Assembly (NCBI RefSeq): GCF_048773025.1
Contig: NC_133575.1
Location: 72,648,537-72,712,536 of the forward strand
Source of the DNA: Camelus bactrianus
Lineage: Eukaryota > Chordata > Mammalia > Artiodactyla > Camelidae
Direction: 5' to 3'
DNA: 64,000 bases
Of the stretch, positions 47,831 through 60,689 are shown in pieces. A program made the position numbers and the translations under genes. The notes below the pieces were generated by a model that made no database searches, was not told the origin of the DNA, and saw only the letters and a program-made list of their open reading frames with translations. How positions within the stretch are numbered: position 1 is the stretch's first letter; each line of letters begins with the position of its first letter.

Positions 47831-48059
47831 GTATACTTCAATTTCTCCCCTCCTGCCTTTAAATCCAGTATTCCACACTCTTTTTGCTTTAACTTTTTAT
47901 AGCAAGAATTCAGTTGCAGTTCTTATCTTTGTCCCTTTGTATGCACTGTATGATTTTTTTCCTCTGGCTGCCTTTAAGGTTTTCACTTTATCACTAATGT
48001 TTTAGCAGTTTGATGTAGCCTCCTGGGTGTGATGCCTCCTTTATGTGATAGGCAGCCTC
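47831..48059. other. Unassigned sequence
   Basis: About 230 bp with nothing recognised. Confidence 0.4.
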
Positions 48060-48555
48060 TAAGGATGGCTCCCAATGGTTTATGCTGCTGATATGCATGT
48101 TCTTGTGTAATTCCCTCCTCCTGAGTGTGAACTAGACCTAGTGACTCACTTCTAACAAATTGAATATGGCAATACTGATAGGCTATTACTTTTGAGATGA
48201 GGTTACATAAAGACTGACCTCTATGTTTGATGCTTTTCTCTCTTGCTGACTCACTCATTTGCTGGGAGGGAAGACAGTTGCCATGTCATTAATGTCCCTA
48301 TAGAGAAACATTTATAGCAAGTATGTGATGTTTCAGATCAATAGTCAGCAATGACCTGAGGCCCACCAAAAGCTGTGTGAATGAATTTGGGACAGGAACA
48401 ATCCCCATTTGAGCTATGAGATTACTGCAGCCCCACTGATGCCTTGATTGCAATCTATGAGAAACCCTGAGTCAGAGGCATCAAGGTAACTTGCACAAGG
48501 AATCCTAACCCAAAAAAACTGAGACAATAAATGTTTGCTATTTTTAAGTTGTTAT
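48060..48555 (-). mobile_element. MLT1 (MaLR) solo LTR, antisense
   Basis: The + strand shows the complement of an MLT1-type LTR: 'cctgagtgtgaactagacc' near 48120, 'gagggaagacagttgccatg' near 48265, 'tgaatttgggacaggaacaa' near 48382, 'tgagaaaccctgagtcagag' near 48459 and 'gagacaataaatgtttgct' near 48521. Related copies lie at 12604, 39296 and 59380. Confidence 0.75.
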
Positions 48556-48824
48556 ATATATAGGTAATTTTTAATGCAGTGATGTGTTAGTAATACATAT
48601 ACCTTGGTATAGTTTTCCTTATGTTTATTTTCCTTGGTGTTTTTGAACTTCTTGGATCAGTAAACCACTAGAAATTGTCCCATGGTTCATTGATGCTCTG
48701 TTCTTTTTACTTTTCTTCTGTTTATTTTAGATATCATTGTTATTTTTCATTTCTACAAGTTTGATGTGGCTTTTTCTAAAATATTCCACATCTATACAGA
48801 AGAAAGTTATAACAGCTGCATTTT
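48556..48824. other. Unassigned sequence
   Basis: About 270 bp. Parts may be antisense L1, but no landmark is firm. Confidence 0.35.
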
Positions 48825-48985
48825 TTGCATTTATTAAGATATAACTGACAAATAAAATTGTAACATATTTAAGGTGTACATGGTGACTTGATATACATAA
48901 ACATGTGAAAAGATTTCCCCCATCGAGGTAATAACACATCCATTATCTCATATATTTACTTTGTTTTGGTGAAAACATTTAAGTT
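48825..48985 (-). mobile_element. L1 (L1MA/L1MB-like) 3'UTR piece, antisense
   Basis: 'aggtgtacatggtgacttga' near 48872 and 'taataacacatccattatct' near 48930 are the complement of the L1MA-type 3'UTR. Confidence 0.7.
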
Positions 48986-49680
48986 CGAGTATCTCTTGCT
49001 CTCTTCCTCTGTAATTTTATTTTTTGTAGTGGCATACTTTGATTCCATTCCTTTATCTTTTGTTTGTCTGCTCTATATTTTCGCTTATGATTACCAACAC
49101 ACTACTGAATATTGTACTCAATTCCCCATGAATCTTGAAGTTTTCTTGCCCAGTTGGTCAAAGCAGAAACTCTTCTAGCCCCATGTGACCACTGGGGCAC
49201 GGTTGCCTCTATTCCTTTTGGGCTACCCTTTCCCCATCTTCAGATAGTTTCCTTCCATGAATGCCAGTACTCAGCTGATTATTCAAGTGGAAGTCTCTGC
49301 AGATCTTTGAAGTTCTCTTTCCTTGCAGCTTTCCCCCCTTGAGGCAAGGTTGGCCTGGAAATATTGGGCTACCTTTAGCCTTCATGGATTCTCTTTTTAA
49401 CTCAGTAAGTTTGCTGTACTCTTTCTGGATCCATCCTCCCCGTGCTGTGGCCTGGAAACTCACTCAAGGCAGTAACGGGAACAATCTTAGTTTCATCTCC
49501 TTTATGCTCCCTCTCTCAGTGATCACTGTGATTTGTTGCTTGATGCAGTTTCTTGCAAAATGTGTTATATATTTTCTTAGTTTTTTTCTGTTGTTGTTGT
49601 TTTTTCAGGTGTGAAAAAAAATCTGGTTCATGTAGCTCCATCTTGTCCAGAAGAATAACTTGACACACACTTAATTTTAC
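48986..49680 (-). mobile_element. Repeat-like segment, possibly antisense L1M 5'UTR
   Basis: Phrases such as 'cccagttggtcaaagcagaa' near 49150, 'cttcagatagtttccttcca' near 49239 and 'tggatccatcctccccgtgc' near 49427 seem familiar from dispersed repeats flanking L1M copies, and the segment adjoins antisense L1. I cannot name the family with assurance. Confidence 0.4.
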
Positions 49681-50885
49681 ATACTTTTTATATAAACTTA
49701 TTTTCCTAACCAGATTTATTGTTGACTCACTTTGTTTTCACATTCTCTAAAGCATCTCTCATAGCATGAGGTCTCATGATATAATAGTATATGTTACTGA
49801 ATGTCTAATCATTAAGGTCTTTTCATAGGCACTTATTTTAATTCTCATACTTATGCATTAAAAATATTCATTGTACATATACTTTATGTAAAGTACTGCA
49901 GGGTTTATAGACATAGATTAAATTTGAGTTCTCTTTCAGAAGCTTTTTATTCTCATAGTAAATTAAATTAAACAAGTTAGAGAGGAATAAGGCCTATAAG
50001 AGAGATTAAAAAAAAATTACTGAGTTCCAAAAATGCAAAGTTGCTTCTGTTTTTGTTTAAAATCTAAGGAAGACTTCTGCCTCTACAATTTTATGGTTTG
50101 AGATTTGCCTACATTGTCATATTTGAGTGAGACAGCTTCTACAAAGAAAATTATCTCTAGGTTTTGATATAGCAAATAGTAAGAAATAAGCAAAACTATC
50201 AGTTCTCTCAGGATTAAACAAAATAGTTTCTCTAAATGTGCAAGGTCTAGACTGGGAAGTAACAGAAATATTCAAAACATTTAAATATCAGGACAATTCT
50301 GGATAAGTAGGTATACAGAATACCAAGATGTTGACAAAAGCAGAGACAAAGGCATTTTATATCAAAGTTACATAAAAGTGATAGATATAACAAAATGAAT
50401 ACCAAATATATGTTTTTCAATCAATCAACCAACCAGTTGTTAAAATACTAGATGCTGTAATTTTCTAAAATCTACTGGAAATAGACAAGAGCATAAGAAA
50501 GGGAATGTGATGTGCTTATGTTAGGCAGCAAATTGATTGAAAAGTTTTTTGTAAATATATAGTCTTTAAAGAGGGGAAGATAAAGAGTTTTCAAAGAAGA
50601 GGAGCAAAATTTATACGTTTACTCACTTCCTATGGGATAAAGGATCAGAAAACAAAATCAATTCCATGCAATGACTTTACTATAGATAAATAAGTAAAGA
50701 TGGGAAACTGCACTTACTTTTAGGCATTTACATTTGATTTGAAACACAGGATTACATTTAAAACTCCATGCACTATAAAGCAGTATATGAGTTGGACAAA
50801 CATTGTCTTTGGAAGTAGTCCAGTTATTTAAACATACACACACACACATACCACGATATTTATTTTCAGTAAGATAGTGGATTCA
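49681..50885. other. Unassigned AT-rich sequence
   Basis: About 1.2 kb without a recognised gene or element, apart from a short CA run near 50834-50848. Confidence 0.42.
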
Positions 50886-51326
50886 TGTTACGGAAACGAC
50901 AGGCCAGCCAAGAAACAAGCACCACTCGGAGGGTTGGAGTATTCAGATGTATTACACTGGCGGGTTCAGAGGGGCTTCTGCTCCAAAGCTCTGAGCACCT
51001 CCAAGACATGCACGTGAGGTTTTATATGGTTAAGTACAAGCTTGGGGTATTCGGCCAATAGGCATGGAACAGCTTTAGCAGCATCATTATCACAAAAGTG
51101 GAGGCAGGGAGGCAGCAAATCAACATTCCAAAGCCAGATATATCTCTTTGAAAATCCAGCTGGCTAGCAAAAAAAAAAAAAAAAAACAAAAAAACATGAA
51201 CAGGGAATCAGCAAACCAACACTAATTAACTTAGATTTACGAGTTAGTCCAGCAGAACTCAGATCAGTATTCCAATACTTAGATTTGTGAGTCATCTTGT
51301 TAGCCCAGCCCGGCTTTTCCTTCACA
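50886..51326 (-). mobile_element. Solo LTR with TG/CA ends and 4-bp target duplication, antisense
   Basis: 441 bp, on the + strand from TGTTACGG to CCTTCACA, flanked on both sides by TTCA (50882-50885 and 51327-51330). On the minus strand it has a TATAAAA-like box near 51019-51027 and a polyadenylation-like AATACA near 50952. An adenine-rich stretch lies at 51170-51197. Four-bp duplications are typical of gammaretrovirus-like (class I) integration. No internal sequence remains, so it recombined to a solo LTR. Clean ends suggest a lineage-specific, moderate age. Confidence 0.85.
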
Positions 51327-53139
51327 TTCATAGTAGGAAAGTCATGTCCCTTTCAGATAACCAAAGATGATATTCTTACTCATAGGTTATAGAGATGTAG
51401 CCATCCATAATCTGGTGGTGATAAAGTTCTCAGCAGTAAATCTGAGATGACTACAAATATAAAACTTTTAATCTGCACTAAAATGGAAATCCCTAGGAGA
51501 CCAGTTCGATTTCCATTCAATCAAGGAACATTTACCCCTGTTTATAGATCAGGAGAAGGAGAAAATTAGTAGTGGTGCTCCAAAGACTATTTCTATATCC
51601 ATATATACTAATGAGTATTCAATAATTGCTCTGCTTTACCTTACACATCAATTGCCTGCATTAGTACAAGAAGGACTTACATGATCACAAAGATGAGCAT
51701 ATATATTTCTCTTTCCCAGTCAGTTGCTGGAATAATTTGTAGCAATCATGCTCCTGAAAAGATCTTTGATTCCTGCCAACAAAACTGTAGTCTTTCATAC
51801 TTATCTGTTGGTTTATAATTACATGTCTTATACTCACTGATTTCCTGAGCCCAGTGCTGGACTAAAAGGGCAAACTTTGCTGTTTATTCCTTGATTAAGC
51901 TGAAGCTGTGACATTGAAGTTTAGAAGTAAGAGATTTTAGATAGTACAATGGAGTTAAACTTTATGCTTGGTCATATATTAGTGGCATGGACTTGAAAAA
52001 GATTTATGCTTAACTATAACCAAGGTGCTAATGACCTTGGTTATACCCTCCTCAGTAACTTTCCCCCTGTTTTCAATAGGAAATTTCAGTCACTGTGACA
52101 AGACCAGTTTGGAAACTATTTGGCAGCATGAAGGTCACACTCAATGGGTGAAAGACTAAAATACTGCTTTGAAAAAGAATTGTTTTAGTCTAGCAACCTC
52201 ATTTACATGGAATTTGTTGTGAGAGAAGGGAAAGAAATTAGGGAAATCAGTTTATTCTGTATACATTAGAATTGTGCCTTTTGTTATATAGTCTCATAAT
52301 GAAAAAAAAATAAATGCTGACATTTCAACTAAAAGAACCACATTGATTTATATAAAAATGACAAACTCCATATTAGGCTTATGGAGCTCTAGAAAAATAA
52401 TTAAAGAAAACAGTATCTTAATTTTAGCAGTTCACAGTGAATTTAGATTTTCTACTCAATTTTTCTGAAATATGTAGACTTCAGTGAAAAGTGAGTCAAT
52501 GTTCTGAGTCCACAGACACCATGGATACTCACTGATTTTTGCCCTTTTATTCCATTTGTGATTATATCAATCTCCATCTTGATGTCAACATTAATTGTAA
52601 CTAATGTTCAAGTTCCTATCCTGCCTGACAGATTTTTCCACCCTTGATGTTCTGATGGCTCATGGACTGTTAAGTCTTCATTACCTCCAGAGACCTGCAA
52701 TAAGGGTAAATAACTGATTCTTACATGCAGATGTAGCTCCATCTTACTTGAAGCCTCCAGTTTTCCTATAATCACACACTCTAGTCTCTTAATGTCTAAC
52801 TAACTTGTCAACAGCGATCTGATCATGGAGAGTATTAAATGATAGACTGAGAAGTTTAAATATTTATTATGTAGACAGAAATTTAACATTAAAAGTTTCT
52901 GAGAAATGAAATGGCATGTCATTATCAGTGTTTTAACAAAATGAATCAATGAACACTATGCATGAATTAAATAAGATATTGTTTCCAAAGCACAGTGCAT
53001 ACAGCTTAACAAATATTATGTATATAACATTTATAGTTATTACATAAAGTTAGAATGATTAAGCAGAGCCAATTTTCAAATAATATAGAAGTGAATTTAA
53101 AAAGTTTCCATGTAAAAAATTAGTTAAAGTTAAATGTAA
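51327..53139. other. Unassigned sequence
   Basis: About 1.8 kb with no recognised mobile element and no frame over 60 codons. It may be unique DNA. Confidence 0.42.
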
Positions 53140-55285
53140 CTGGCCTAAAGGGAGAAATAGGCAGCAATGCAACGGCAGTAGGGGATTTTAATGCTCCACA
53201 TACATCAATGGATAGTTCATCTAGGCAGAAATTCAATAGGGAAACATTGGCCTTAAACAGCAGATGAACGTAATAGACATATACAGAACATTCCATTTCA
53301 AATGTGAAAGAATATACATTCTTCTCAAGTATTGAAAATAGACCATAAGCTAAGTAACAAAATAAATCTTAATACATTTAAGAGGACTGAAATTATATCA
53401 AGCACTTTTTCCAACCACTGTAGTATGAAACTAGAAGCTAATTGTATAAGGAAAACTAGAAAATTCACTAATATGTGGAGATTAAACAACATGCTACTGA
53501 AAATCAATGGGTCAAAGAAGAAATAAAAAAAGAAATTTAAAAAATTCCTTGTGAAAAATGAAAATGAAAATACAACATACCAAAATTTGTTGGATATAGC
53601 AAAAGCAGTTCTAAAAGATCAGGAATAAGACAAAAATGTTCATTCTTGTCACTTACATTCACCATAGACAAACCAATTAGGCAAGAGAAAGAAATAAAAG
53701 GCATTCAAATTGAGGAAGAAGTAAAACTGTCATTATTTGCAGATGCCATATTATACATAGAAAACCATAAAGACTCCAACAAAAAACTTTTAAAACTAAT
53801 ACATTCAGTAAAGTTGCAAGATGCAGTATCAATACACAAAAATCTATTTCATTTCTATACACTAATAAAGAACAATCAGAAAGAGAAGCAAAGAAAACAA
53901 TCCCATTTACAGATGCATCAATAAGAATAAAGTATCTAGGAATAAATTTAACCAAGGAGTTGAAAAACATGTATGTTGAAAACTATAAGACATTGATGTA
54001 CAAAACTGAAGAGGACATAAATAAATGGAAAGATAATCTGTGCTTATGGATTGGAAAAATCAATACTGTTAAAATGTCCATACTACCCAAAGCAATCTAC
54101 AGATTCAACGCAATCCATTTAAAAATTCCAGACATGTTTCAAAGAACTAGGACAAATAATCCTAAAATTTGTATGGAACCATGAATAACCCAGAACAGCC
54201 AAAGCAATTTTAAGAAAGAAGATTTAATCTGGAAGTATTACACGCCCTGATTTCAAACTATATTCCAAAGTTAATCAAAAAGGAATGGCATTGGTAGAAA
54301 AACAGACACATAAATCAATGGAACAAACAGAGATCCCAGAAGTATACCCAAGTTGATATGGTCTATTAATTTATGACAAAGGAGCCAAGAATATATAATG
54401 GGAAAAGTTTAGCATCTTCAATACATGGTATCGGGAAAACCGGACAGCCACATGGAAAAGAATGAAACTCACCACTATCTTACATTATACACAAAAATTA
54501 ACTCAAAATGAATTAAAGACTTAAATGTAAGAAATGAAATCATAAAACTTCTAGAAGAAAACCCAGGTAACATGGGTGGAAAGCTCCTTGACCTTAATTT
54601 TGGTGATGATTTTTTTGAGGTCTGACATCAATTGCAAGGACCAAAAAAAAAAAAAAGCAAACACGGGACTACAACAAACAAAAACCTTCTGTACATCAAA
54701 AAAAAAAAAAAACCTAAAACAATCAATAAAATTAAAAGAAAATCTACTGAAATGGAGAAAATGAGGAAAGGGAACCCTTGTACACTATTGGTGGGAATGT
54801 AAATTGATGCAACCACTAGGTAAAACAGTATAAAAATTTCTTAAAAATCTAAAAGTAGCACTACCTTGATTCAGCAACTCTAGTTCTGGGTATTTATCCA
54901 AAGAAAATGAAAACAATAACAAGAAAAGCATCATCCCCATGCTTACTGCAGCATCATTTACAATAGCCAAGATATAGAAGCAACCTTAGTGTTCATCAAT
55001 GGATGAATGAATAAAGAAAATGTGGTGTATATATATACTGCAGAATATTATTTAACCATAAAAAATAGTGAAATGTTGCCATTTGTGACAACATGGATGG
55101 GCCTTGAGGGCATTAGGCTAAGTGAAATAAGTCAGACAAAGACAAATACTGTATGATCTCACATGTGAAATCTAAAAAATAATAATAATAAAAAGAAAAA
55201 GAACTTATAGATACAGAGAACAGATTGGTAGTTGCCAGAGCCATGGAGGTGGGGGTGGGAGCAATGAGTGAAAGGGGTCAAAAGG
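53140..55285 (+). mobile_element. L1 (L1MA/L1MB-like), sense: endonuclease and RT pieces, ORF2 tail, 3'UTR
   Basis: The + strand carries ORF2 in order: an endonuclease-domain piece at 53150-53360 ('ggggattttaatgctccaca'), a break near 53640, and the RT segment at 53646-53924, open for 92 codons. There the active-site block reads LFADAILYIENHKD, where the family has FADD. The later RT and C-terminal parts run to about 55150 and the 3'UTR start lies near 55210. Adenine runs occur near 54643-54656 and 54700-54714. Inactive: the second catalytic Asp is Ala and stops are frequent. Confidence 0.88.
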
Positions 55286-55555
55286 TAAACAAACAAAAAA
55301 ATGGGCAAGTACACAGATACCTCACCATATAAAAAGATACACAAATGGAAAAAAAATCATACAAAAAGACACTGAAAATAATGAATTACGGGAAAATAAA
55401 TGCACTGAGCATTAGGGAAAGCAAGTTAAAACAGCAATGCAATATCCCACACATCTATTAGAATGGCTGCAATTCAAACAAACAAACCTAAAAATACCCA
55501 GTCTAGCAAGGATGAAGAATAACAGGAAATCTCATTTTAAAAAAATTATCAAATA
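55286..55555 (+). mobile_element. Second, older L1 ORF2 C-terminal piece, sense
   Basis: 'attagggaaagcaagttaaa' near 55411 and 'catctattagaatggctgca' near 55453 repeat an ORF2 region already passed upstream, so this is a separate fragment. Confidence 0.65.
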
Positions 55556-55579
55556 TGCTTAAGCCAGTTCTTTTCTGAG

Positions 55580-56235
55580 ACGTGACAGAGCTTTTTTATT
55601 TGAAAAATATTTTCAATATAAGAAAAGTCATATTAAAAATAACAACCTATGTACTACCACTCAGTTTTTCAAATATTAATATACAGTATTTAGAGAATAA
55701 AATAGTACAGAATCTATTGAAGCTGCCCAATTGCAGTTACCCCTTCTCCAGAGATCATTTTTATTTTTATTTTTTAAAGTATCACTCTCATCCTTGTTTT
55801 TATGTTATTAATCATGTATATGTGTATTCATAAGATAAATGTAGAGTATCATTCACAAATATTTCAACTTGTATAAAGTAATATCAGATATTCTTATACT
55901 TCTGAAACAATTGTTTTTACTCAACAACTTTTGTTGAAAGCTGTAGTACTAGTGGATCTCAACCGTTGTGTACACACACATACACAAATGACAATTAAAT
56001 TTCTAACTGGTAATTATTGAAATGCTATTGATTTTTTATAAGCTGATCTCATGTCCAGCAATCTTGCTAATTCCATAATTACTTTTACAATTTCTTGATA
56101 TCTTGAGTATTTTAGATATGAAATTATATTTTCTAAAAATAAATAAATTTTTTTCCTTTCATCTTGCAAGCAAAATTTATAACTATTGATTTTAGGTAAC
56201 AGAGAACAATTTGCTCTCATTTCTAACTTTTATGG
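55580..56235 (-). mobile_element. Antisense old L1 3'UTR and ORF2 RT pieces
   Basis: 'ctccagagatcatttttat' near 55747 and 'gtagagtatcattcacaaat' near 55842 fit the complement of an L1M 3'UTR. 'catgtccagcaatcttgcta' near 56051 fits the complement of an RT-region segment. Poorly preserved. Confidence 0.55.
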
Positions 56236-56479
56236 AAAAGATTCCAAAACCTTACTAGCAATAATGATAATAATAACAACAAAAATAATGATATCAACAA
56301 CAGCATTAATCAAATATTGTGTCATAAAATATTTTATATCCTTTTAATAAAATTTTATGGATAGATATTATTATTTCTGAAATTAAAAAAAAAGATGATA
56401 CAATGTATTCAAGTCATATATAGCCTTTCAGAGGCAGAGAGAGAATTTCAGGTGGTCTGGCTTCAGGATCTGTCTTAGC
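56236..56479. other. Unassigned sequence with low-complexity patch
   Basis: An (AAT/AAC)-rich patch at about 56260-56305; the rest of the 240 bp shows nothing recognisable. Confidence 0.45.
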
Positions 56480-56879
56480 CAGTACTATATAACTCAACAT
56501 TGATTTGGGTAGGTTCCTTTTGTCATGGAGACAATGTTCATTTCTATTCCTAGTTTACAAGATATTCTATTATAAGTAGGTGTTAAATTTTATCAAATAA
56601 TTTTTCTCCACTTATTGAAATATAACCATAGATTTTACATTAATTTTAGTTTAGTTTGTAGGTGATCTCTGTATTTTTCCTATTAGTTTGCACCATTGTT
56701 TGAATATTATATGACCAAATGTATATCTTTGTCTTACTTAGTTGAGCCTAAGTGCTCATGTCTTCCCTCAGTTCTGGAAAATTTGTAGCTATTATTTTCA
56801 ATCACTTCTTTACTGTCTTCTTAATTTTATCCTTCAGGAATTCCATTTGGTAAGATTTATTGAAACAATATTGATATAT
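56480..56879 (-). mobile_element. Antisense L1 ORF2 remnant, weak
   Basis: 'tgttcatttctattcctagt' near 56536 and 'ggtgttaaattttatcaaat' near 56580 resemble the complement of an RT segment. The last 200 bp are too diverged to be sure. Confidence 0.45.
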
Positions 56880-58140
56880 TACTATTAACTAATGTCCATA
56901 CTTTATTTAGACCTTCTCAGTTTTTTGCTAATGTCCTTTATCTTTTCTAGGATGCCATCCAAGATGCCACATTATGGTTAGTTGTCATCATCTGTGGCAG
57001 CTCCTCAGGTGGCTTTTGATGACCTTGACACTTTTGAGGAGTACTGGTCAGATGATTTGTAAAATGTCCCTCAGTTGACACTTGTTTGATGTTTTTCTCA
57101 TTATTAAAGTGATTTTATGAGTTCTGGTGAGGAAAACCACAGAGATAAAGTGGTATTCTTATCACACCATATAAAGGGAACATACTATCAACATGATTTA
57201 TCATTGTTGGTATTTACCTTGATCATCTGGCTGAAGTCATGTTTATTCAGCTTCTCCATTATAAGTTAGTCTTTTTTCTCCCTCTTCTATACTGTACTCT
57301 TTGGAGGGAAGTCATTATTTGCAGCCTACACTTAAGGAGTGGAGAGTTATCTTCCATTTTCTTGAAGGGGAAGTATCTACATAAATTATTTAGAATTCTT
57401 CTGCAATGGATATTGGTCTATTCATTCCCATTTATTTATTTATTCACTCACTCATTTATTCACATCAGTATGGATATGGATTCTTTGATATTTATTTTAT
57501 ACTTTTGATTTTAATTCAATACACCTTTATTTTGTTGCTCAAATTGTCTGTAGCCATCAGGAACACTTTCAAATGTGTCTTATATCCCTTTGACAGACCT
57601 CCATAAATGTGAAGGTTTGGGGTTTCTGTTTGTTTGTATGATTGTTTTTAGTTCTTTCTTACTTAAAGTATTACAAGATTCAAGGAAATATATGTGTGTC
57701 CACTAATACCCATAAATATATCTATTCATAAATATTTACAAATATTTACATATGTAACAATTCTGTATTTATATTAACCTAAACATGAGCTTATATTGAT
57801 GGCTCCAATTCTGATCCATTACCACATGAATATTTCTAGCCTCCCCTCCTTCCTTATATTTGCCTCCTACTTCAACAGTGAGAAACTTGGCTCCCACCAG
57901 CTTAATTGCCCAATTTCATTATACATGTACAGTATTAGTGGAATTATTAACCCAAGGGAAACAACTTTATCAACTACCATATAGTGCTTATCTCCAGTTT
58001 ACTTGCCTTTAATTTTACAAACTTCACTTGTAAAATTACTTAGGTCAACACTTTTTCCTTCACCACTCTCAGTGAGGTTGTTTCATATATTTGTAATAGA
58101 GTTAGATTGTTTTGCCAGATCCTTCAATTCTATTCTGAGA
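56880..58140 (-). mobile_element. Old L1 (L1MC/L1ME-type) 3'UTR, antisense
   Basis: The + strand is the complement of the same UTR seen at 8400-10070: 'ttgatgaccttgacactttt' near 57018, 'gaggaaaaccacagagataa' near 57129, 'actgtactctttggagggaa' near 57291, 'aagtatctacataaattatt' near 57371, 'ctttattttgttgctcaaat' near 57523 and 'cagtgagaaacttggctccc' near 57877. Nearly complete and moderately diverged. Confidence 0.85.
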
Positions 58141-58830
58141 TTCCCCCAACTTCCTAATTCTTTTTCTTTAATTTACACACATAAAGTTTCACTTCATGCT
58201 GTAACTTTACATGGTTTTGACAAATGCATAATGTCACATATGCACCATTACAGAATAATACAAAATAGTTTCACTGCCCCCCAAAGCCCAATAAGCTTCA
58301 CCTTTTCAACTCTCCCCTTCTCCCACCAAGCCCATGTTAAGCACTAATCTTTTTACAGTCTGTAGTTTTGCTTTTTCCAGAATACTATATAATAGGAATT
58401 ATACAGTTTATAGCATTTACAGACTGTCTTCTTTCACTTAATAATATGCACTTAAGATTCACATATTCTTTTTCCTTGTGTATTGACAACTCGTTTCTTT
58501 CTGTTGTTGAATAATATTTTATCATATGAATACACCACTGTTTATCAATTCACTGACTGATAAAGCTGCTATAAACATTCATATGTAGGCTTTTTGTGGA
58601 CATACATTTCCAAATAAATTAGGTAAATAACTGCCAAACTGTCTTCAAAAGTGGCTGCACCATTTTGCAATCGTCCCAGCAATGAATGAGAGTTCCTATT
58701 GCTCCATATCTTCATCAGCATTTTATTCTGTCAATTTTTTGGATTTTAGCCATTCTAGTAGCAGGTGTGTAGTGATATCTCACTGTTGTTTAATTTTCAG
58801 TTTCTTAATAAAAAATTATATTGAGCATTC
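58141..58830 (-). mobile_element. Antisense L1 3'UTR and ORF2 C-terminus
   Basis: 'catggttttgacaaatgcat' near 58211, 'tgttgttgaataatatttta' near 58502, 'gccaaactgtcttcaaaagt' near 58633 and 'gattttagccattctagtag' near 58741 follow the complement of an L1 3' half. It is a different fragment from the UTR upstream. Confidence 0.8.
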
Positions 58831-59379
58831 TCCCAGAAATTGGACTTATATAGAAATTCCAATGTCTCCCTCTTAAAGTGATATTTGGAATGCAACACAT
58901 TCAATTATGAAGCCAGCAAGTCACTGGTTCTAAGACTGTACATGTATTCTCCTCATTCCTGAGACTGCAATTGCTTGACATCCATGCTTCATACATTGGG
59001 AAACGGTGTATAACAATCTATTTTCTCAGCTTCTTTTCCAATGGTTAAGGTTGGCAACTCCTCCAGGAACCAGTTTCAAACAGTGATCATTACTCTAGTC
59101 CCTCTTCTTGTGCAGAACATTTTCCATTCCTTTTATCCCACTTGAGCTAAGATCTAATCCATCATGCCCTGTCTTCTGATGGAGACCCTAATAGGCTCAT
59201 GTTTTAAGCCCTGTTTATTGCTTTGAGTGTGAATTTCAGTTTTGTTTCCCATCCACAGACTTTAAAAAATATTCAGGTATATGTATATTTTGAATTTCTA
59301 TTTTTATATTTTTCTATTATTGCTATGTGTTTATACCATGTGAGGACATAGTCTAATATGTGGTCTTCATTTCTTATTG
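58831..59379. other. Unassigned sequence
   Basis: About 550 bp with no firm assignment. Confidence 0.4.
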
Positions 59380-59885
59380 TTTACTCCCTTGTATAATCCC
59401 TTTCCCTTGCACATTTCCAGAAACTACAAATTGCTTCTATCCAATAGAGCGGCAAAGGTGATGAGATGTCACATCCTTGAATACCATTACATAAGATTGC
59501 AACTTATCTTTCTAAAGACTTTCCTTTTTACTGGCTTTGAAGAAGGAAGCTGCCATGTTGTGAGCTGCCCTATGGAGGGGGCCACATGGTAAAGAACTAA
59601 AGACAGCCTCTGGCTGACAACCAGCAAGAAACTGAAACCCTTAGTCTGATAGCCTGTAAGGAACTGGACTCTGCCACATGATGTGAGCTTGGAAGTAGAT
59701 TCTTCTCTTGTCTGGTCTTAGATGAGACCCCAGCCCCAACAGACACCTTGATTGCAGCCTTGCAGAGAACTCAACTAAGCCATGTCCAGACACTTGACAG
59801 AAAGAAACTGAAATTAAACATGTTATAAGCTGTTAAGTTTGTGATAATATATTTAAGCCACAGTAGTTAACTAATGTACACCAGG
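59380..59885 (-). mobile_element. MLT1 (MaLR) solo LTR, antisense
   Basis: The + strand is the complement of MLT1 in order: 'ttgtataatccctttccctt' near 59391, 'ggcaaaggtgatgagatgtc' near 59451, 'ggaagctgccatgttgtgag' near 59546, 'agatgagaccccagccccaa' near 59720, 'gaaagaaactgaaattaaac' near 59800 and 'cagtagttaactaatgtaca' near 59862. It is the best preserved of the MaLR copies here, and no internal MaLR sequence is attached. Confidence 0.82.
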
Positions 59886-60689
59886 AGTATATCAAATTGT
59901 GAACAGTGCAAGACATCTTGAGTAGACAATTCAGTTAATTTTTAAAGAATGCTTATAAATTCTTGAAAACACAATGGCTTATGCTATGGTGATGAAAAAG
60001 TTTTTAAAAATATTGAAGTAGAGCAATACAATGTTGTTAATAAGTCAGGTGGAGCACAGTCATTCACTCTATGTTATTAAACACCATGCATGTGTTACTC
60101 ACTGTGCGGTAATCACATAACTAATGACTTCAAGCCTTCTTCTCAATATCTGATACTATAGTCACAATATAATACTGTTCAACTTATCTTTTGAGAATGA
60201 AACTATTTCCCAATTTATTGTTCAGATTATACTGGATACTTATACATAGAACTACTTTATACTACTAAAACCTGTTTTATAAGTTTTTATTTATGTTTTA
60301 TAAGCTTTTATTTTTGCCCAAGAGAAGTGAGTATAATTACAACACACATAGTAATATAGGAGATTTGTGTAAACTTTAAAATTAGGTTTTTAAATGTCAC
60401 TGAGGTAAATAGGAATTATCTCATCTCTGGAAAATGGGTTATATTATAATGACATTTGAAGTCAATAGAAATGTCATTACAGTATAAATATGAACCTTCC
60501 TAAAAGGACATTGAGACGTTAAATATGCTTTATTTCAAATGCCAATGAAATAAGATAACGACATTCATCCCTAATTATTTAAGAAAAAATTTTCTTCAAT
60601 CATTTATTAGATTATGTGATAGATAGTTATGTAAATTTGTTGCTTAATCCAAATAAATAAGCTTTTCCAAATCTATCATCACAGTCTGT
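59886..60689. other. Unassigned AT-rich sequence
   Basis: About 800 bp with nothing recognised; the part after 60600 may already be decayed L2. Confidence 0.4.

Noticed and set aside
53646-53924. 92-codon frame with a reverse-transcriptase-like block
   Set aside because: It is the L1 ORF2 RT region in a dead LINE copy, not a host gene.
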